From JBNJGB01 sp051747385 (lineage in GTDB: Bacteria; Myxococcota_A; UBA9042; PHBI01; JACKFB01), in NCBI GenBank assembly GCA_051747385.1, contig JBNJGB010000037.1, positions 1-62,463 of the forward strand: a stretch of DNA of 62,463 bases, in the 5' to 3' direction. The notes beneath the pieces are model-generated. The model worked only from the letters and a program-made list of their open reading frames with translations, did no database searches and had not been told where the DNA came from. A program made the translations under genes and the position numbers. This document shows positions 9,198-18,484 of this stretch, piece after piece. Positions within the stretch are counted from its first letter, which is position 1. Each line of letters begins with the position of its first letter.

Positions 9198-10493
9198 ATG
9201 ACCCGTACCCCGGACGAGGCCGTCGCGACCAGCCGCACGCCCACGGGCGAGGAGGTGCGGACCACGCTCGCCGCATCGCGGCGCTCGCGGCGGTGGCGGT
9301 GGATCGCGACCGCGCTGATCGTCGCCGCGCTGGGCGTGGGCGCCTGGCTGCTGACCCGTCGGCTGGGCGAGCCTCCGCCCGCCCCGTCCTATCTCACCGA
9401 GGCCGTCGACCGGGGCGACGTGGTGACCGCCGTCACGGCCACGGGTACGATCGAGGCCGTGCGCGTCGTGGAGGTGGGCGCCGAGATCTCCGGCCGCGTC
9501 GTCACCGTCGAGGCGGAGGTGAACGACGAGGTCGCCGAGGGGCAGGTGCTGGCCCGCCTGGACACGGAGCCCATCGAGGCGCGGCTGGAGGAGGCGGAGG
9601 CTCGGCTCGACTCGGCCCGCGCCTCGACCCGGCAGGCCCTGGCGACCCTCCGCGAGGCCCGGCTGGCCGAGAAGCGGGTGAAGCGCCTGGACGCCGGCGG
9701 CGTCGCGGCCGAGCAACAGCTCGAGGAGGCCGTGGCGGCGCGGCAGCGGGCGGAGGCGTCGTACGCCGCCGCCAAGGCCCAGCAGCGCCTGGCCGAGGCC
9801 CAGCTCAAGGAGGTGCAGACGGACCTGGACAAGGCGGTCATCGAGTCGCCGGTCTCCGGCATCGTCCTGACCCGCAGCGTGGAGCCGGGCAACGCCGTGG
9901 CCGCTCAGTTCCAGACCCCGGTCCTGTTCACCATCGCCCAGGATCTCCGCGACATGGAGCTCCGGCTCGCCGTGGACGAGGCGGACGTGGGCCGGGTCGC
10001 CGGCGGCATGCCCGCCACGTTCACCGTGGACGCGTGGCCCGACCGCGCGTTCGAGGGCGAGGTGTCCCTGGTGTCCTTCGCGCCCACCGTCGAGCAGGGG
10101 GTGGTGACCTACGAGACCCGGGTGTCGGTGGACAACGAGGGGCGCCTGCTCCGCCCGGGGATGACGGCGACGGCGACCATCACGTCGAGCCGCGTGGAGG
10201 ACGTCCTCCGGATCCCCAACGCGGCGCTCCGCTTCGCGCCGCCCCGGGCCATGAGGGGCGGGCCTCCCAGCCCCTTCCCCATGCGCAAGCAGCGGAGCGA
10301 GCAGGACGAGGACGCAGACCGTACCGAGCGGAGGCGTCCCTCCGGTCCGGTGGTCTGGGTGCTCCGCGGCGGCGACCTGCACGCCGTCGCCGTGACCACG
10401 GGCGTCACGGACGGCACATGGACGGAGATCCGCTCGGGCGACCTGGACGCGGGCGACCGCGTCGTCGTCGGCGTGGAGCGGAGCGAGCCGTGA
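9198..10493 (+). CDS. MacA-like periplasmic adaptor of an ABC efflux system
   Basis: A 431-residue membrane fusion protein. The ATG at 9198 follows GGAGGAG. One transmembrane helix (about residues 34-53) anchors it in the inner membrane. A biotinyl-lipoyl-like half follows (VEVGAEISGRVVTVEAEVNDEVAEGQVLARLD), then a long Ala/Glu/Arg-rich coiled coil (about 115-210), the second lipoyl half (SPVSGIVLTRSVEPGNAV) and a beta-barrel domain. The C-terminal part has an unusual charged insert (MRKQRSEQDEDADRTERRR). It overlaps the ABC ATPase by 4 bp (GTGA) and heads a four-gene tripartite efflux operon. Confidence 0.9.
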   Translation: MTRTPDEAVATSRTPTGEEVRTTLAASRRSRRWRWIATALIVAALGVGAWLLTRRLGEPPPAPSYLTEAVDRGDVVTAVTATGTIEAVRVVEVGAEISGRVVTVEAEVNDEVAEGQVLARLDTEPIEARLEEAEARLDSARASTRQALATLREARLAEKRVKRLDAGGVAAEQQLEEAVAARQRAEASYAAAKAQQRLAEAQLKEVQTDLDKAVIESPVSGIVLTRSVEPGNAVAAQFQTPVLFTIAQDLRDMELRLAVDEADVGRVAGGMPATFTVDAWPDRAFEGEVSLVSFAPTVEQGVVTYETRVSVDNEGRLLRPGMTATATITSSRVEDVLRIPNAALRFAPPRAMRGGPPSPFPMRKQRSEQDEDADRTERRRPSGPVVWVLRGGDLHAVAVTTGVTDGTWTEIRSGDLDAGDRVVVGVERSEP

Positions 10494-11206
10494 GCGCCGC
10501 GGAGCCGACCCCGGTCCTCGAGCTTCGCGAGGTCCACAAGGTCTACGGGAAGGGACGGGCCGCGGTGCGCGCCCTGGACGGGGTCGACCTGGTGATTCGC
10601 GAGGGCGAGTTCGTGGCCATCATGGGCGCCAGCGGCTCCGGCAAGTCCACGTGCATGAACGTGCTCGGCGCGCTCGATCGCCCCACCTCCGGCCGCTATA
10701 TGTTTCGCGATGTCGAGGTGGGCGGCCTGGACAATGACCAGCGCGCCATGCTGCGGCGGCACTACCTCGGCTTCGTCTTCCAGAGCTTCAACCTGCTCGC
10801 GCGGACGAGCGCCGTGGACAACGTCGTGCTCCCCCTCCTCTACCGGCGCGTCCCCCGGTCCGAGCGCCTCGCCCGGGCCATGCAGGTGCTGGACCTCGTG
10901 GGCCTCGCCGACCGGGCCGGCCACACGCCGTCGCAGCTCTCGGGCGGCGAGCAGCAGCGCGTAGCCATCGCGCGGGCCCTGGTGACGGACCCCGCGGTCG
11001 TCCTGGCGGACGAGCCCACGGGCAACCTCGACAGCGTCCGCAGCGCCGAGATCATGGACCTGCTGGCCGAGCTCAACGCGTCTCGCGGCATCACGGCGGT
11101 GATGGTGACCCACGAGCCCTCGGCTGCGCGCTACGCCCGCCGCGCCGTGTGGTTCCAGGACGGCCGGCTGGTCCGCGACGGCGCGCCGGAGGAGGTCCTC
11201 CGATGA
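10490..11206 (+). CDS. MacB-type ABC transporter ATPase
   Basis: A 238-residue ATP-binding subunit. It starts at GTG overlapping the adaptor stop. Walker A GASGSGKST (about residues 46-54), Q-loop FVFQSFNLL, signature LSGGEQQRVAIARAL, Walker B VVLADEPTGNLD and the H-loop THE are all intact. It belongs to the LolD/MacB/FtsE group. ATPase and permease are separate genes here, whereas E. coli MacB fuses them. It powers mechanotransmission-type efflux with the permease at 11203. Confidence 0.93.
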   Translation: MSAAEPTPVLELREVHKVYGKGRAAVRALDGVDLVIREGEFVAIMGASGSGKSTCMNVLGALDRPTSGRYMFRDVEVGGLDNDQRAMLRRHYLGFVFQSFNLLARTSAVDNVVLPLLYRRVPRSERLARAMQVLDLVGLADRAGHTPSQLSGGEQQRVAIARALVTDPAVVLADEPTGNLDSVRSAEIMDLLAELNASRGITAVMVTHEPSAARYARRAVWFQDGRLVRDGAPEEVLR

Positions 11207-12411
11207 TGCTCTGGGTCACCATCGGCATGGCCCTGCACGCCATGACGCGCAACAAGATGCGCTCGTTCTTGACCATGCTCGGCGTGGTCATCGGCGTGGC
11301 CGCGGTCATCGCCATGGTCCACATCGGCGAGGGCGCCACCCGCTCGGTGCGCGACCAGATCGCCAGCCTGGGGCAGAACCTGCTCATGGTCCGCCCCGGC
11401 GCGGGCGCACGAGGCCCCGGCGGCGCCCGGGTGACCGGCGAGCCCTTCGACCTGGAGGACGCCGAGGCCATCGCCGAGCAGGTGCCGAACGTGGAGGTCG
11501 CGCCGACCCTGAACTCCGGCGTCCTCGCCGTGTACGGCCACGACAACTGGCCCACGACCGTGACGGGCACCACGAACGCGTTCTTCGAGGTGCGCGACTG
11601 GGAGGTGGCGGAGGGCCGCCGCTTCGATCCCGCCGAGCTCCGCACGGGCGCGCCGGTCTGCATCCTCGGGGCGACGGTCCACGACGAGCTCCTCCCGGGC
11701 CAGGAGGCGATCGGCGCGACCCTCCGCCTGGGCAGGGTCTCCTGCCGGGTCGTGGGGGTCCTCGAGAGCAAGCAGTCGATGATGGGCGCCGACCCGGACG
11801 ACGTGGTGCTCATGCCCATCCGCACGGTCCAGCGTCGCCTCGCCGGGACCCAGGAGGTCCAGATGCTCTACGTCTCGGCCCTGGTCGAGGGGACCACGCA
11901 ACAGGCGCAGGCCTCCCTCGAGGCGCTGCTCCGCGAGCGACGGCGCATCGGCCCCGGCGATCCGGACGACTTTCAGGTCCGAGACATGGAGGAGATCGCC
12001 AAGCGCGTCGAGGGCACCACCGGGACCATGACCATGCTCCTGGGCGCCGTGGCCGCCGTGAGCCTCCTGGTCGGGGGCATCGGCATCATGAACATCATGC
12101 TGGTCAGCGTCACGGAGCGGACCCGGGAGATCGGCATCCGGCTGGCCGTGGGCGCCCGGGGACGCGAGGTCCTGCTCCAGTTCCTGGTGGAAGCCGCCAT
12201 GCTCTCCACTCTGGGCGGCGTGGTCGGCATCGGCCTCGGCCTCGGCGGGTCCTGGCTGGCCTCGTCGAAGATGGGCCTGCCCTTCGCCGTGGTGCCGGAG
12301 ATCGTGGTCACGGCCTTCCTGTTCTCCGCGGGGGTCGGCGTCCTTTTCGGCTTCGTCCCGGCGCGCAAGGCCTCCCGCCTGAACCCCATCGAGGCGCTCC
12401 GCCATGAGTAG
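11203..12411 (+). CDS. MacB-type ABC permease (FtsX-like)
   Basis: A 402-residue inner-membrane permease. It starts with two tandem ATGs (11203 and 11206) overlapping the ATPase stop. One N-terminal helix (RSFLTMLGVVIGVAAVIAMV) is followed by a large periplasmic MacB_PCD domain (about 50-275), then three C-terminal helices with the FtsX motif GGIGIMNIMLVSVTERTREI. It is normal for split MacB permeases. The substrate could be an antibiotic, peptide or lipid and is not evident. It overlaps the TolC-like gene by 8 bp. Confidence 0.92.
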   Translation: MMLWVTIGMALHAMTRNKMRSFLTMLGVVIGVAAVIAMVHIGEGATRSVRDQIASLGQNLLMVRPGAGARGPGGARVTGEPFDLEDAEAIAEQVPNVEVAPTLNSGVLAVYGHDNWPTTVTGTTNAFFEVRDWEVAEGRRFDPAELRTGAPVCILGATVHDELLPGQEAIGATLRLGRVSCRVVGVLESKQSMMGADPDDVVLMPIRTVQRRLAGTQEVQMLYVSALVEGTTQQAQASLEALLRERRRIGPGDPDDFQVRDMEEIAKRVEGTTGTMTMLLGAVAAVSLLVGGIGIMNIMLVSVTERTREIGIRLAVGARGREVLLQFLVEAAMLSTLGGVVGIGLGLGGSWLASSKMGLPFAVVPEIVVTAFLFSAGVGVLFGFVPARKASRLNPIEALRHE

Positions 12412-13882
12412 GCTCCCCGCCGTCGCCGCCGCCCTGCTGGCCGGGGTCGCCGCCGCCACGCCGGCCGGCGCCCTGGAGCTCACCCCCGAGGCGGCCCTCC
12501 GCCGGGCCATCGAGCACAGCCCCACCCTGTCCGCGGCCGCGCTGGAATTGGAACGGGCACGCCTGGCCGTGCGGGGGGAGGAGCACCACTACCGACCCGG
12601 CCTCGTCGCCGACCTGGGCTACACGCGCACGGCCTCTCCCACCCTCCGGGGCGACGGGGTGAGCGTCGGGACCATGGACGACGTGACCCTCGGCGTGGGC
12701 GTGGACCAGGAGTTCGCCGCCGGGACCCGCGTCGGCGCCGACCTTGAGGTTCGTGGGTATCGGAGCGTGTTCGTGCAGCCCGACCTCGTGGGCGACCTGA
12801 TCCTCGGTCCGGGCTACGCCATCTCGCTCACCCTGTCCGCGACCCAGCCCCTCCTGCGCGGAGCAGGTCGGGACGTGGGCCTGGCCGAGCTGCGCTCCGC
12901 CCGCCGCGACCGCGAGGCCGCCGAGGAGGAGCGCCTGCGCGTCGCGAGCACCACGGCCCGGGACGTCCTCGCGGCCTGGTGGGAGCTCTGGTACGCCCAG
13001 GAGGCGGCCCGCATCCAGCAGAAGGGCCTCGACGTCGCCCGCCGACAGCTCGAGGACGCCCGGAAGCGCGAAGCCGCGGGCGAGATCGCGCCCCTGGACC
13101 TGCTCCCGCTCCGCACCGAGGTGGCCTCCGTCCGGGAGTCGCTCATCGACGCCGAGACGACGGTCCGCCAGCGCCGGGTCGCCCTCGCCCGGCTCGTCGG
13201 GACGCCCCCGACCGGCGAGCACCTCGTGGCGTCGGCCCCCGGCACGCCGGCCGTCCCGAGTGCCCTCCCCACCGACGAGACGGTGGCCGAGCGGGCGCGC
13301 GAGGAGGCCTACGAGGTGGCCGCACTCCGAGCCGGGGTCCGCCGGGCCCGCATCGCCGCCATGGTCGCCGAGGACCAGGCGCAGCCCCGGCTCGACGCGA
13401 GCGCCTGGGTCACCGCCTCGGGCCTCGGCAACGAGGACCCGGCTGCCGCCCTGGAGATGTGGGGCAGCCTCGGGGCCGTGAGCGCCTTCACGGGCCTGGA
13501 GCTGGAGCTGCCCCTGGACCGGACCGAGCTTCGCTCGGAGGCGGCCCGCGCGCGGCTCGCCGCGGACACGGCCCAGGAGGACCTCCGCGAGGCCCGGGAG
13601 CGCCTCGCCGCCCAGGCCGTCCGGCAGCACGACGCCCTCGGCGCGGCTATCGAGCGTCTGGAGTTCGCCGCCGAGACGGCGCGCCTCGCCGCCGAGTCCG
13701 CCCGCGGCCAGGTGGTGCGCTTCGAGGCCGGCGCCGCCACGGCCCTGGACGTCGTCATCGCCGAGCAGGAGCGCCGCAGGGCCGAGCTTCGGGTCGCCCG
13801 TGCGCAGGCCGACGTCGCCATCGGCTGGGCCGAGGTTCGCCACACGACCGCCCGCCTCCTCGGCGACGTCGCGCCGGAGTAG
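12404..13882 (+). CDS. TolC-like outer membrane efflux protein
   Basis: A 492-residue outer membrane factor. It has an N-terminal signal peptide (LPAVAAALLAGVAAATPAGA) and two repeats of long heptad helices (PEAALRRAIEHSPTLSAAAL and a second set near 285-480) with intervening beta segments, as in TolC-family trimers. It completes the efflux path with the MacA-like adaptor and MacB-like transporter upstream, and overlaps the permease by 8 bp. It converges with the lipoprotein gene at 13919 across only 36 bp, which contain a short GC hairpin (13886-13901) without a T tract. Confidence 0.88.
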   Translation: MSRLPAVAAALLAGVAAATPAGALELTPEAALRRAIEHSPTLSAAALELERARLAVRGEEHHYRPGLVADLGYTRTASPTLRGDGVSVGTMDDVTLGVGVDQEFAAGTRVGADLEVRGYRSVFVQPDLVGDLILGPGYAISLTLSATQPLLRGAGRDVGLAELRSARRDREAAEEERLRVASTTARDVLAAWWELWYAQEAARIQQKGLDVARRQLEDARKREAAGEIAPLDLLPLRTEVASVRESLIDAETTVRQRRVALARLVGTPPTGEHLVASAPGTPAVPSALPTDETVAERAREEAYEVAALRAGVRRARIAAMVAEDQAQPRLDASAWVTASGLGNEDPAAALEMWGSLGAVSAFTGLELELPLDRTELRSEAARARLAADTAQEDLREARERLAAQAVRQHDALGAAIERLEFAAETARLAAESARGQVVRFEAGAATALDVVIAEQERRRAELRVARAQADVAIGWAEVRHTTARLLGDVAPE

Positions 13883-13918
13883 CCCCCGCCGTCCCCGGCG
13901 GTCACGACCGGGCCGCCC

Positions 13919-16354
13919 CTACTCGATGGCGCCGTGGTAGCGCAGCCCCCAGTACGGCAGGAGCCAGAACGTGGGCGTGAGGCGCTGGCTGCCGTCCCCT
14001 CCACGGGCCAGGTGGTACGGGTTCGAGTCCCAGCGGACGACCCCGATCTCGTCGTAGGGCAGCACCCGGTCGACCTGCGGGTCGCCGTGGCGGTCCTTCC
14101 CGTCGCGCTCCACGTCGGTCCGGTGGGAGTGGTCCACGCGGAACATGCGGAGGTCGATGGGATAGTCGTGCAGCGTCCGGACGCCGGCCTCCAGGCCCGG
14201 GACCTCGTCCATCGCCGCCGCCATCGCCAGGCTCTTGAGCGGGTTGCGCTCGCCCTCCTCGTACTCGAAGGCGTCGACCATGGACCGGGCCCAGCGCTCG
14301 CGCCGCTCCTGATACGGGTCGTAACGGAGCAGGGTCAGGAACGCCAGGTCGGCCAGCTCGTGGTCGCAGTAGTTCGCGTGCACCTTGGCGGTCCAGGTCG
14401 CCACGTCGTCGTGGAAGTCCACCAGCTCGTCGTAGCGGTGCTCCTCGACGAGCGTCTCGTAGGCGTCCAGGAAGCGCTGCTCGCCGGACACGTGCCAGGC
14501 CGCCACCATCGCGGCCAGGATCTCGGTGGAGTTCAGGTAGGCGGACCCGAAGTAGGCGTCCCCGCACGCAGCGATGTCGCCCGTCTCCTCGACGCAGACG
14601 TCGAGCCCGTCCACCGCGATGGCCAGGGACTCGGGCGCCCAGTAGCCGTGCGTCGTGCGCTCCCCGTCCAGGTCGACGAGCCGGTAGTCGTGGTCGAGGA
14701 TGTACCCGGCGAGGCCCGTGACGTACGACGCCACCTCGGCCCGCTCCGCGTCGTCCTTCGCGCACAGGTCGTAGTACAGGGGCAGGCCGAAGAAGTGCCC
14801 CGTCGTCTCGTCGCTCGAGGTGTCGTCCTTCCAGTAGTAGTCGTGGCCGTCCTCGAAGGAGGCGTGGTGCCAGTTCCCCTGGGTCGCCTTGCTGTCGTAG
14901 ACGGCGCCCTCGTCGTCCCGCACGACCGACCGCGACACGAACCCGTAGCCCAGGCCGGTCTCCGCGAACGACACGGCCGGCACGTCCAGCAGCAGCTCCA
15001 TGTTGTCCAGGGCCTTGCGCGCCGCCTCGTAGTACCGCTCGTCCCCCGTCACCGCGTACGCGTAGCAGAACGCCCCCAGGGCCTCCTGGGTCCACTGGCC
15101 GTCGTTGTCGTCGTCCGGCAGGAAGCAGTCCTCCTGCCGCCACGCGCTCTCGCAGTGGGCCTGCGGCGTCACGAAGCCCCCCAGCCGCCAGTGGAAGGCG
15201 TTCAGCTGCTCGAAGTACGCCTCGGCCTTGTCCGCCAGGGTCGTCGGCACCTTCTCGAGCCGCGCCACGCCGGCCTCCGTCGCGACCCACAGGCGCCCCT
15301 CGCCGTCGAACGCCACGCCCCGGGCGTGGTCCGCCGGGAGCCACCGCTGCGACTGGAAGTGCTCGCGCGTCTCCATCGCGTCGGACAGCAGCGAGACCCC
15401 GACGGCGTGACGCACCGCGAGCCGCCCCTCGCCGCCGTCCCGGGCGAGCCCCTCGATGTCGGCCGAGGGAAGCTCCCCCTCGCCGGAGTCCAGCGTCCGC
15501 ACCGACTGGTCGTCCTCCTCCACGAAGACCTTCGTCCCGCTGGCCGCCACGAAGCCGCCCGGACCCGCGGTCAGCGCCGTCAGCACGTCGCCGTCCGGCG
15601 CGCTCCAGACCGCCTCGAGCCCCTCCTGGCCCCAGGCGTGGACGCCACCCTCCAGCGCGACCAGCAGGCTCCCGCCCCGGCAGGCCACCGCCACCGGCGT
15701 CGACGGGACCGTCAGCTCGGAGCACGCCCCGCCCTCCAGCCGACACAGCCCCGCGTCGTGGAGGACGTGCACCTCCTCGCCGCAAACGACCACGTCCCGC
15801 GCCGCCTCCACGGCGACCTCGGACACGACCGCGCCGTCCGCCTCCAGCTCGAAGACCGCCTCCGCGGTGGCCGCGTGGATCCCACCCTCGACCAGCGCCA
15901 CGGCCCGGACCGCGCCCGACACCTTCTCCGCCGCCACCCGGGCGAACGCCCCGTCCTCCGGGTCCTCCAGCCGGAACAGCCCGTCGGCCGTCCCCGCAAC
16001 CACCCCGTCCGCCCCGGCGGCCACGCTCCGCACGTCCAGCACGGGAAGCTGCTCGGTCGTCCGCCAGAAGCGGCTCCGGTCCTCGAGGAACGGCTCGTCC
16101 GTCACGGCGTTCGAGTGGGTGAGTCGCTCGTGGACCCGGTCCGGGTCCGGCGCCTCCGGCCCCGAGTCGACGTCCTGCACGTCCGGCTCGGCGTCGGCCG
16201 CCCCGTCCTCGGCGATGGCCTCCGGTCCCGACACCGCGTCGGCGTCGGCCACGGGCGGCACGTCCTGCTCGCCCCCCTCCCCTGCGATCGATCCGCACCC
16301 GGCGAGCACGACCAGGGTCACCACCTCCGCGAGCCACCACCTCGAGCGCGACAT
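13919..16354 (-). CDS. Large lipoprotein: beta-propeller plus alpha/alpha-toroid-like domain
   Basis: An 811-residue lipoprotein of unknown function. I chose ATG 16354 (GGAGG 7 bp upstream), giving signal TLVVLAGC; a further in-frame ATG lies 18 bp upstream. After an Asp/Glu/Ala-rich linker (about 25-85), residues 90-370 repeat motifs such as GVVAGTADGLFRLE and GRLWVATEAGVARLE, as in sensor-type two-component propellers. Residues 380-811 are rich in Trp, Tyr, His and Asp (EALGAFCYAYAVTGDERYYE, WHHASFEDGHDYYW) with helical pairs, resembling six-hairpin or alpha/alpha-toroid glycosidases and lyases. No catalytic residue can be fixed. It looks surface-exposed and possibly polysaccharide-related. 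Confidence 0.7.
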   Translation of the reverse strand: MSRSRWWLAEVVTLVVLAGCGSIAGEGGEQDVPPVADADAVSGPEAIAEDGAADAEPDVQDVDSGPEAPDPDRVHERLTHSNAVTDEPFLEDRSRFWRTTEQLPVLDVRSVAAGADGVVAGTADGLFRLEDPEDGAFARVAAEKVSGAVRAVALVEGGIHAATAEAVFELEADGAVVSEVAVEAARDVVVCGEEVHVLHDAGLCRLEGGACSELTVPSTPVAVACRGGSLLVALEGGVHAWGQEGLEAVWSAPDGDVLTALTAGPGGFVAASGTKVFVEEDDQSVRTLDSGEGELPSADIEGLARDGGEGRLAVRHAVGVSLLSDAMETREHFQSQRWLPADHARGVAFDGEGRLWVATEAGVARLEKVPTTLADKAEAYFEQLNAFHWRLGGFVTPQAHCESAWRQEDCFLPDDDNDGQWTQEALGAFCYAYAVTGDERYYEAARKALDNMELLLDVPAVSFAETGLGYGFVSRSVVRDDEGAVYDSKATQGNWHHASFEDGHDYYWKDDTSSDETTGHFFGLPLYYDLCAKDDAERAEVASYVTGLAGYILDHDYRLVDLDGERTTHGYWAPESLAIAVDGLDVCVEETGDIAACGDAYFGSAYLNSTEILAAMVAAWHVSGEQRFLDAYETLVEEHRYDELVDFHDDVATWTAKVHANYCDHELADLAFLTLLRYDPYQERRERWARSMVDAFEYEEGERNPLKSLAMAAAMDEVPGLEAGVRTLHDYPIDLRMFRVDHSHRTDVERDGKDRHGDPQVDRVLPYDEIGVVRWDSNPYHLARGGDGSQRLTPTFWLLPYWGLRYHGAIE

Positions 16355-16585
16355 CCAGGCCTCCGCGGGCACGATCCGTCAGGGGAACCCTCATACCCCG
16401 GGGCCTCCCGCCGGAGCAAACCCCCGCCGTCTCCCCCTTCCGGCGTGAGACGGCCGATACCCCCGGCAGATGGATCGGCGATCCTCCGCTGTCGTATGAC
16501 GAGCGCGGTGACGCGGAGCGCGCGCGCCTCGTACGGTGTGGCTCCGGCGCGACTGCGAGACGCTGGCCTGGGCTAGAGGATGAAA

Positions 16586-16614
16586 GAAATCACTTCATCT
16601 GATGAAATGATTTC
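16586..16614. promoter_or_regulatory. AT-rich 29-bp palindrome, candidate operator
   Basis: The two arms GAAATCACTTCATC and GATGAAATGATTTC are complementary except for one position, centred at 16600. It is strikingly AT-rich in a GC-rich genome and lies in the 483-bp gap between the divergent lipoprotein (16354) and the 16838-17557 barrel gene end. A symmetric protein-binding site is the simplest reading; a hairpin is also possible. The rest of the gap shows no gene I trust. Confidence 0.45.
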
Positions 16615-16837
16615 GCGCTGCTGCCGCATGCCGCCACCGACGGTGGTAGAGAGGTACGCCAGCTGCGACCCGACCCCATTCCTCACGCCGTCACCCACTG
16701 GGGCGGGGCGAGAGCATGGACGACTACGTGGCCCCTGGCTCCATCGCACAGCTCGAGAGGAGCCGCTCCGGCTGACCGCCGCGGATTTCCGCGGAGTCGT
16801 CGACGGCCGCGGCGATGCGCTCGCGGCGGGGGGCCGC

Positions 16838-17557
16838 TCAGAACATCCGCCATCCCACGCCGACGCTGAGCACCACCGTGTGCACGTACGAGCGGAACAC
16901 GTCGTTCAGGTAGCCCTCCACCCCCCGCTCGAAGGTCCTGGCGTTCGCCGTGCCGCCACCCGGGCCGTCGTAGGTGACGTCGGTGGACGACCCCAGCGTG
17001 AACGTGCCACCGACGGCCGCGCGGAGGCGGAGGCCCGGCTGCACGGTCCAGGCCCAGCCCACCTCCAGGCCCAGCATGTGGAGCGCGGCGTCGGCCCGGA
17101 CCTCCGCGTTCTCGGCGCCGTCCGGCGGATCGATCCCGGAGGCCAGCGCGAAGAGCTCCGGGCCGGTGACGGCCCCACCCAGGGCCGCGAGCGTGTAGGA
17201 CCCGTCGAAGTACAAGCCCCGGTCGGGCACCGGCCGCCATCCCACCTTCGGCCGGATGACCAGGGAGTTGGTCAGCACGGACCCGACCAGGTCGGCCGTG
17301 GCCTCGTTGTACCACCCCGCGCCCGTGCCGATCTCGTTGATCATCCGGATGTATCCGCGCGGCATCACGCCCACGGAGACCCCGAGGCGGAGGCGCCCGG
17401 GGAGCTCGAACGTCCCCTGCCCCCCGACCTGGATGGGGAGGTCCGTCACCGCCTCCGCGTCGAAGTGCCAGGGCCGCTCCTCGGCGCGGACGTGCGGCGC
17501 CACGAGGAGCCCGACGAGGGCCATGAGCGCCACGCCGATCCGGCTCCTCCGCCTCAT
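16838..17557 (-). CDS. Predicted outer-membrane beta-barrel protein
   Basis: A 239-residue exported protein. The start at 17557 gives signal peptide RIGVALMALVGLLVAPHVRA-E. The mature part alternates polar and hydrophobic residues (RLRLGVSVGVMPRGYI, LRLRAAVGGTFTLGS) and ends in VVLSVGVGWRMF, a terminal aromatic typical of barrel strands inserted by BamA. No family assigned. It is monocistronic, as far as can be seen. An open frame extends 171 bp upstream but is Arg/Pro-rich and not protein-like. Confidence 0.65.
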   Translation of the reverse strand: MRRRSRIGVALMALVGLLVAPHVRAEERPWHFDAEAVTDLPIQVGGQGTFELPGRLRLGVSVGVMPRGYIRMINEIGTGAGWYNEATADLVGSVLTNSLVIRPKVGWRPVPDRGLYFDGSYTLAALGGAVTGPELFALASGIDPPDGAENAEVRADAALHMLGLEVGWAWTVQPGLRLRAAVGGTFTLGSSTDVTYDGPGGGTANARTFERGVEGYLNDVFRSYVHTVVLSVGVGWRMF

Positions 17558-17849
17558 CCCGCGTACCGGCGGACCCGGGCGAGCCCGGCGTGCTCTCCCG
17601 TCGCGAGGACCCGGGTTCCGGGCTCCGCGCGCCTCGTGGGAGGGGGCATCGTCTCGTGGGGGCATGGGCGCGACCTCGCTCGGCGTACCGCTCACCAGTT
17701 CGGTGCCCGCCCACGCCGGACTGATCACCTCCCGGACGAACCCCTTTCTTCACAGGAGGCACAGGGGGCGGCTCGACACCGACTGCGACTTCGGGTCCCA
17801 CGTGCAGGCGATCCTGGACGCGCTCGACGGGGCGGGGCAGTGGGAGGCC

Positions 17850-17880
17850 TGACCAGGGATGCGAGCTGCCCCCCTGGTCA
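17850..17880. promoter_or_regulatory. Inverted repeat before the 17949 toxin-antitoxin operon
   Basis: TGACCAGGG (17850-17858) and CCCTGGTCA (17872-17880) are perfect 9-bp complements 13 bp apart. The site is 69 bp before the antitoxin ATG and 30 bp before a TAGAAT -10 candidate (17910-17915). It could be the autoregulatory operator of the antitoxin or a hairpin terminator; no T tract follows. Confidence 0.4.
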
Positions 17881-17948
17881 CGAACTGGCCAGCGAGCCTG
17901 CCCTTCCGCTAGAATCACCTCGGACTCGTCGGAGGTCGAACCGAGCCA

Positions 17949-18160
17949 TGCCCGCCTCGAACACACACCGAGCCGACCGGCTCGTCGAGAAACTCCGCGC
18001 TCTCCCACCGGAGCGACTCGAAGAGGTGGAGGACTTCGTCGACTTCCTCCGAACTCGCTCTGCGGACCGTCAATCCACGAGGAAGTGGGCCGGCGCGTCC
18101 GAGCAGGCGTTCGAGCGCATCTGGGACAACGACGAGGACGCCGCCTACGATGAGCTTTGA
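17949..18160 (+). CDS. Small antitoxin-like protein (DUF2281/VapB-like)
   Basis: A 70-residue protein with the pattern ADRLVEKLRALPPERLEEVEDFVDFLR followed by an acidic tail, matching the short DUF2281-like antitoxins that pair with MazF/PemK or PIN toxins. It overlaps the MazF-like gene by 11 bp, the usual antitoxin-first coupling. It would neutralise the toxin and probably autoregulate at the inverted repeat 17850-17880. The partner toxin carries a frameshift, so the module may be defunct. Confidence 0.7.
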
Positions 18161-18484
18161 GTTCGGCGACGTCGTGCTCGTCCGGTTTCCCTTTACGAAT
18201 CAGCGGGACGCCAAGAAGCGTCCGGCGGTAGTCGTCAGCTCGTCGCGTTATCAAGACTCGCGACCCGATGTCGTCATCCTGGCCCTCACCAGTCGCGTTC
18301 CCACCGCCCCCGATTTCGGCGTACACGTGCTCTCTGGTTGGCGCCAGGCCGGCTCGTCAAGCCCACCGCGATGAAGCCGGTCCTGGCCACCATCGAGCAA
18401 TCACTCGTAGAGCGCACCCTCGGTCGTGTCGAAGTGCCCGATCAGGAAGGCCTTCGACGGGTCCTCGACGACGTCATCGGCTGA
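18150..18484 (+). pseudogene. MazF/PemK-like toxin, frameshifted
   Basis: The first frame, FEFGDVVLVRFPFTNQRDAK with KKRPAVVVSS and VILALTSRV, is a clear PemK/MazF endoribonuclease N-terminus, and continues to about 18351. There the frame breaks: it runs into a stop at 18372-18374, while the neighbouring frame continues LVKPTAMKPVLATIEQSLVE and on to RRVLDDVIG with a stop at 18482. That is the expected MazF C-terminus. One missing base in GGCCGGCTCGTC explains it (GGC CTC GTC would restore AGLVKP). Either the toxin has been inactivated or the assembly has an error. Residues needed for RNA cleavage span both halves. Confidence 0.7.

Noticed and set aside
13886..13901. Bidirectional terminator between the TolC-like gene and the lipoprotein gene
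   Set aside because: A 5-bp GC stem without T tract is too weak to call.
16683..18326. Long minus-strand frame spanning 16683-18326
   Set aside because: It overlaps the barrel gene in another frame and the toxin-antitoxin genes in antisense; no conserved motif.
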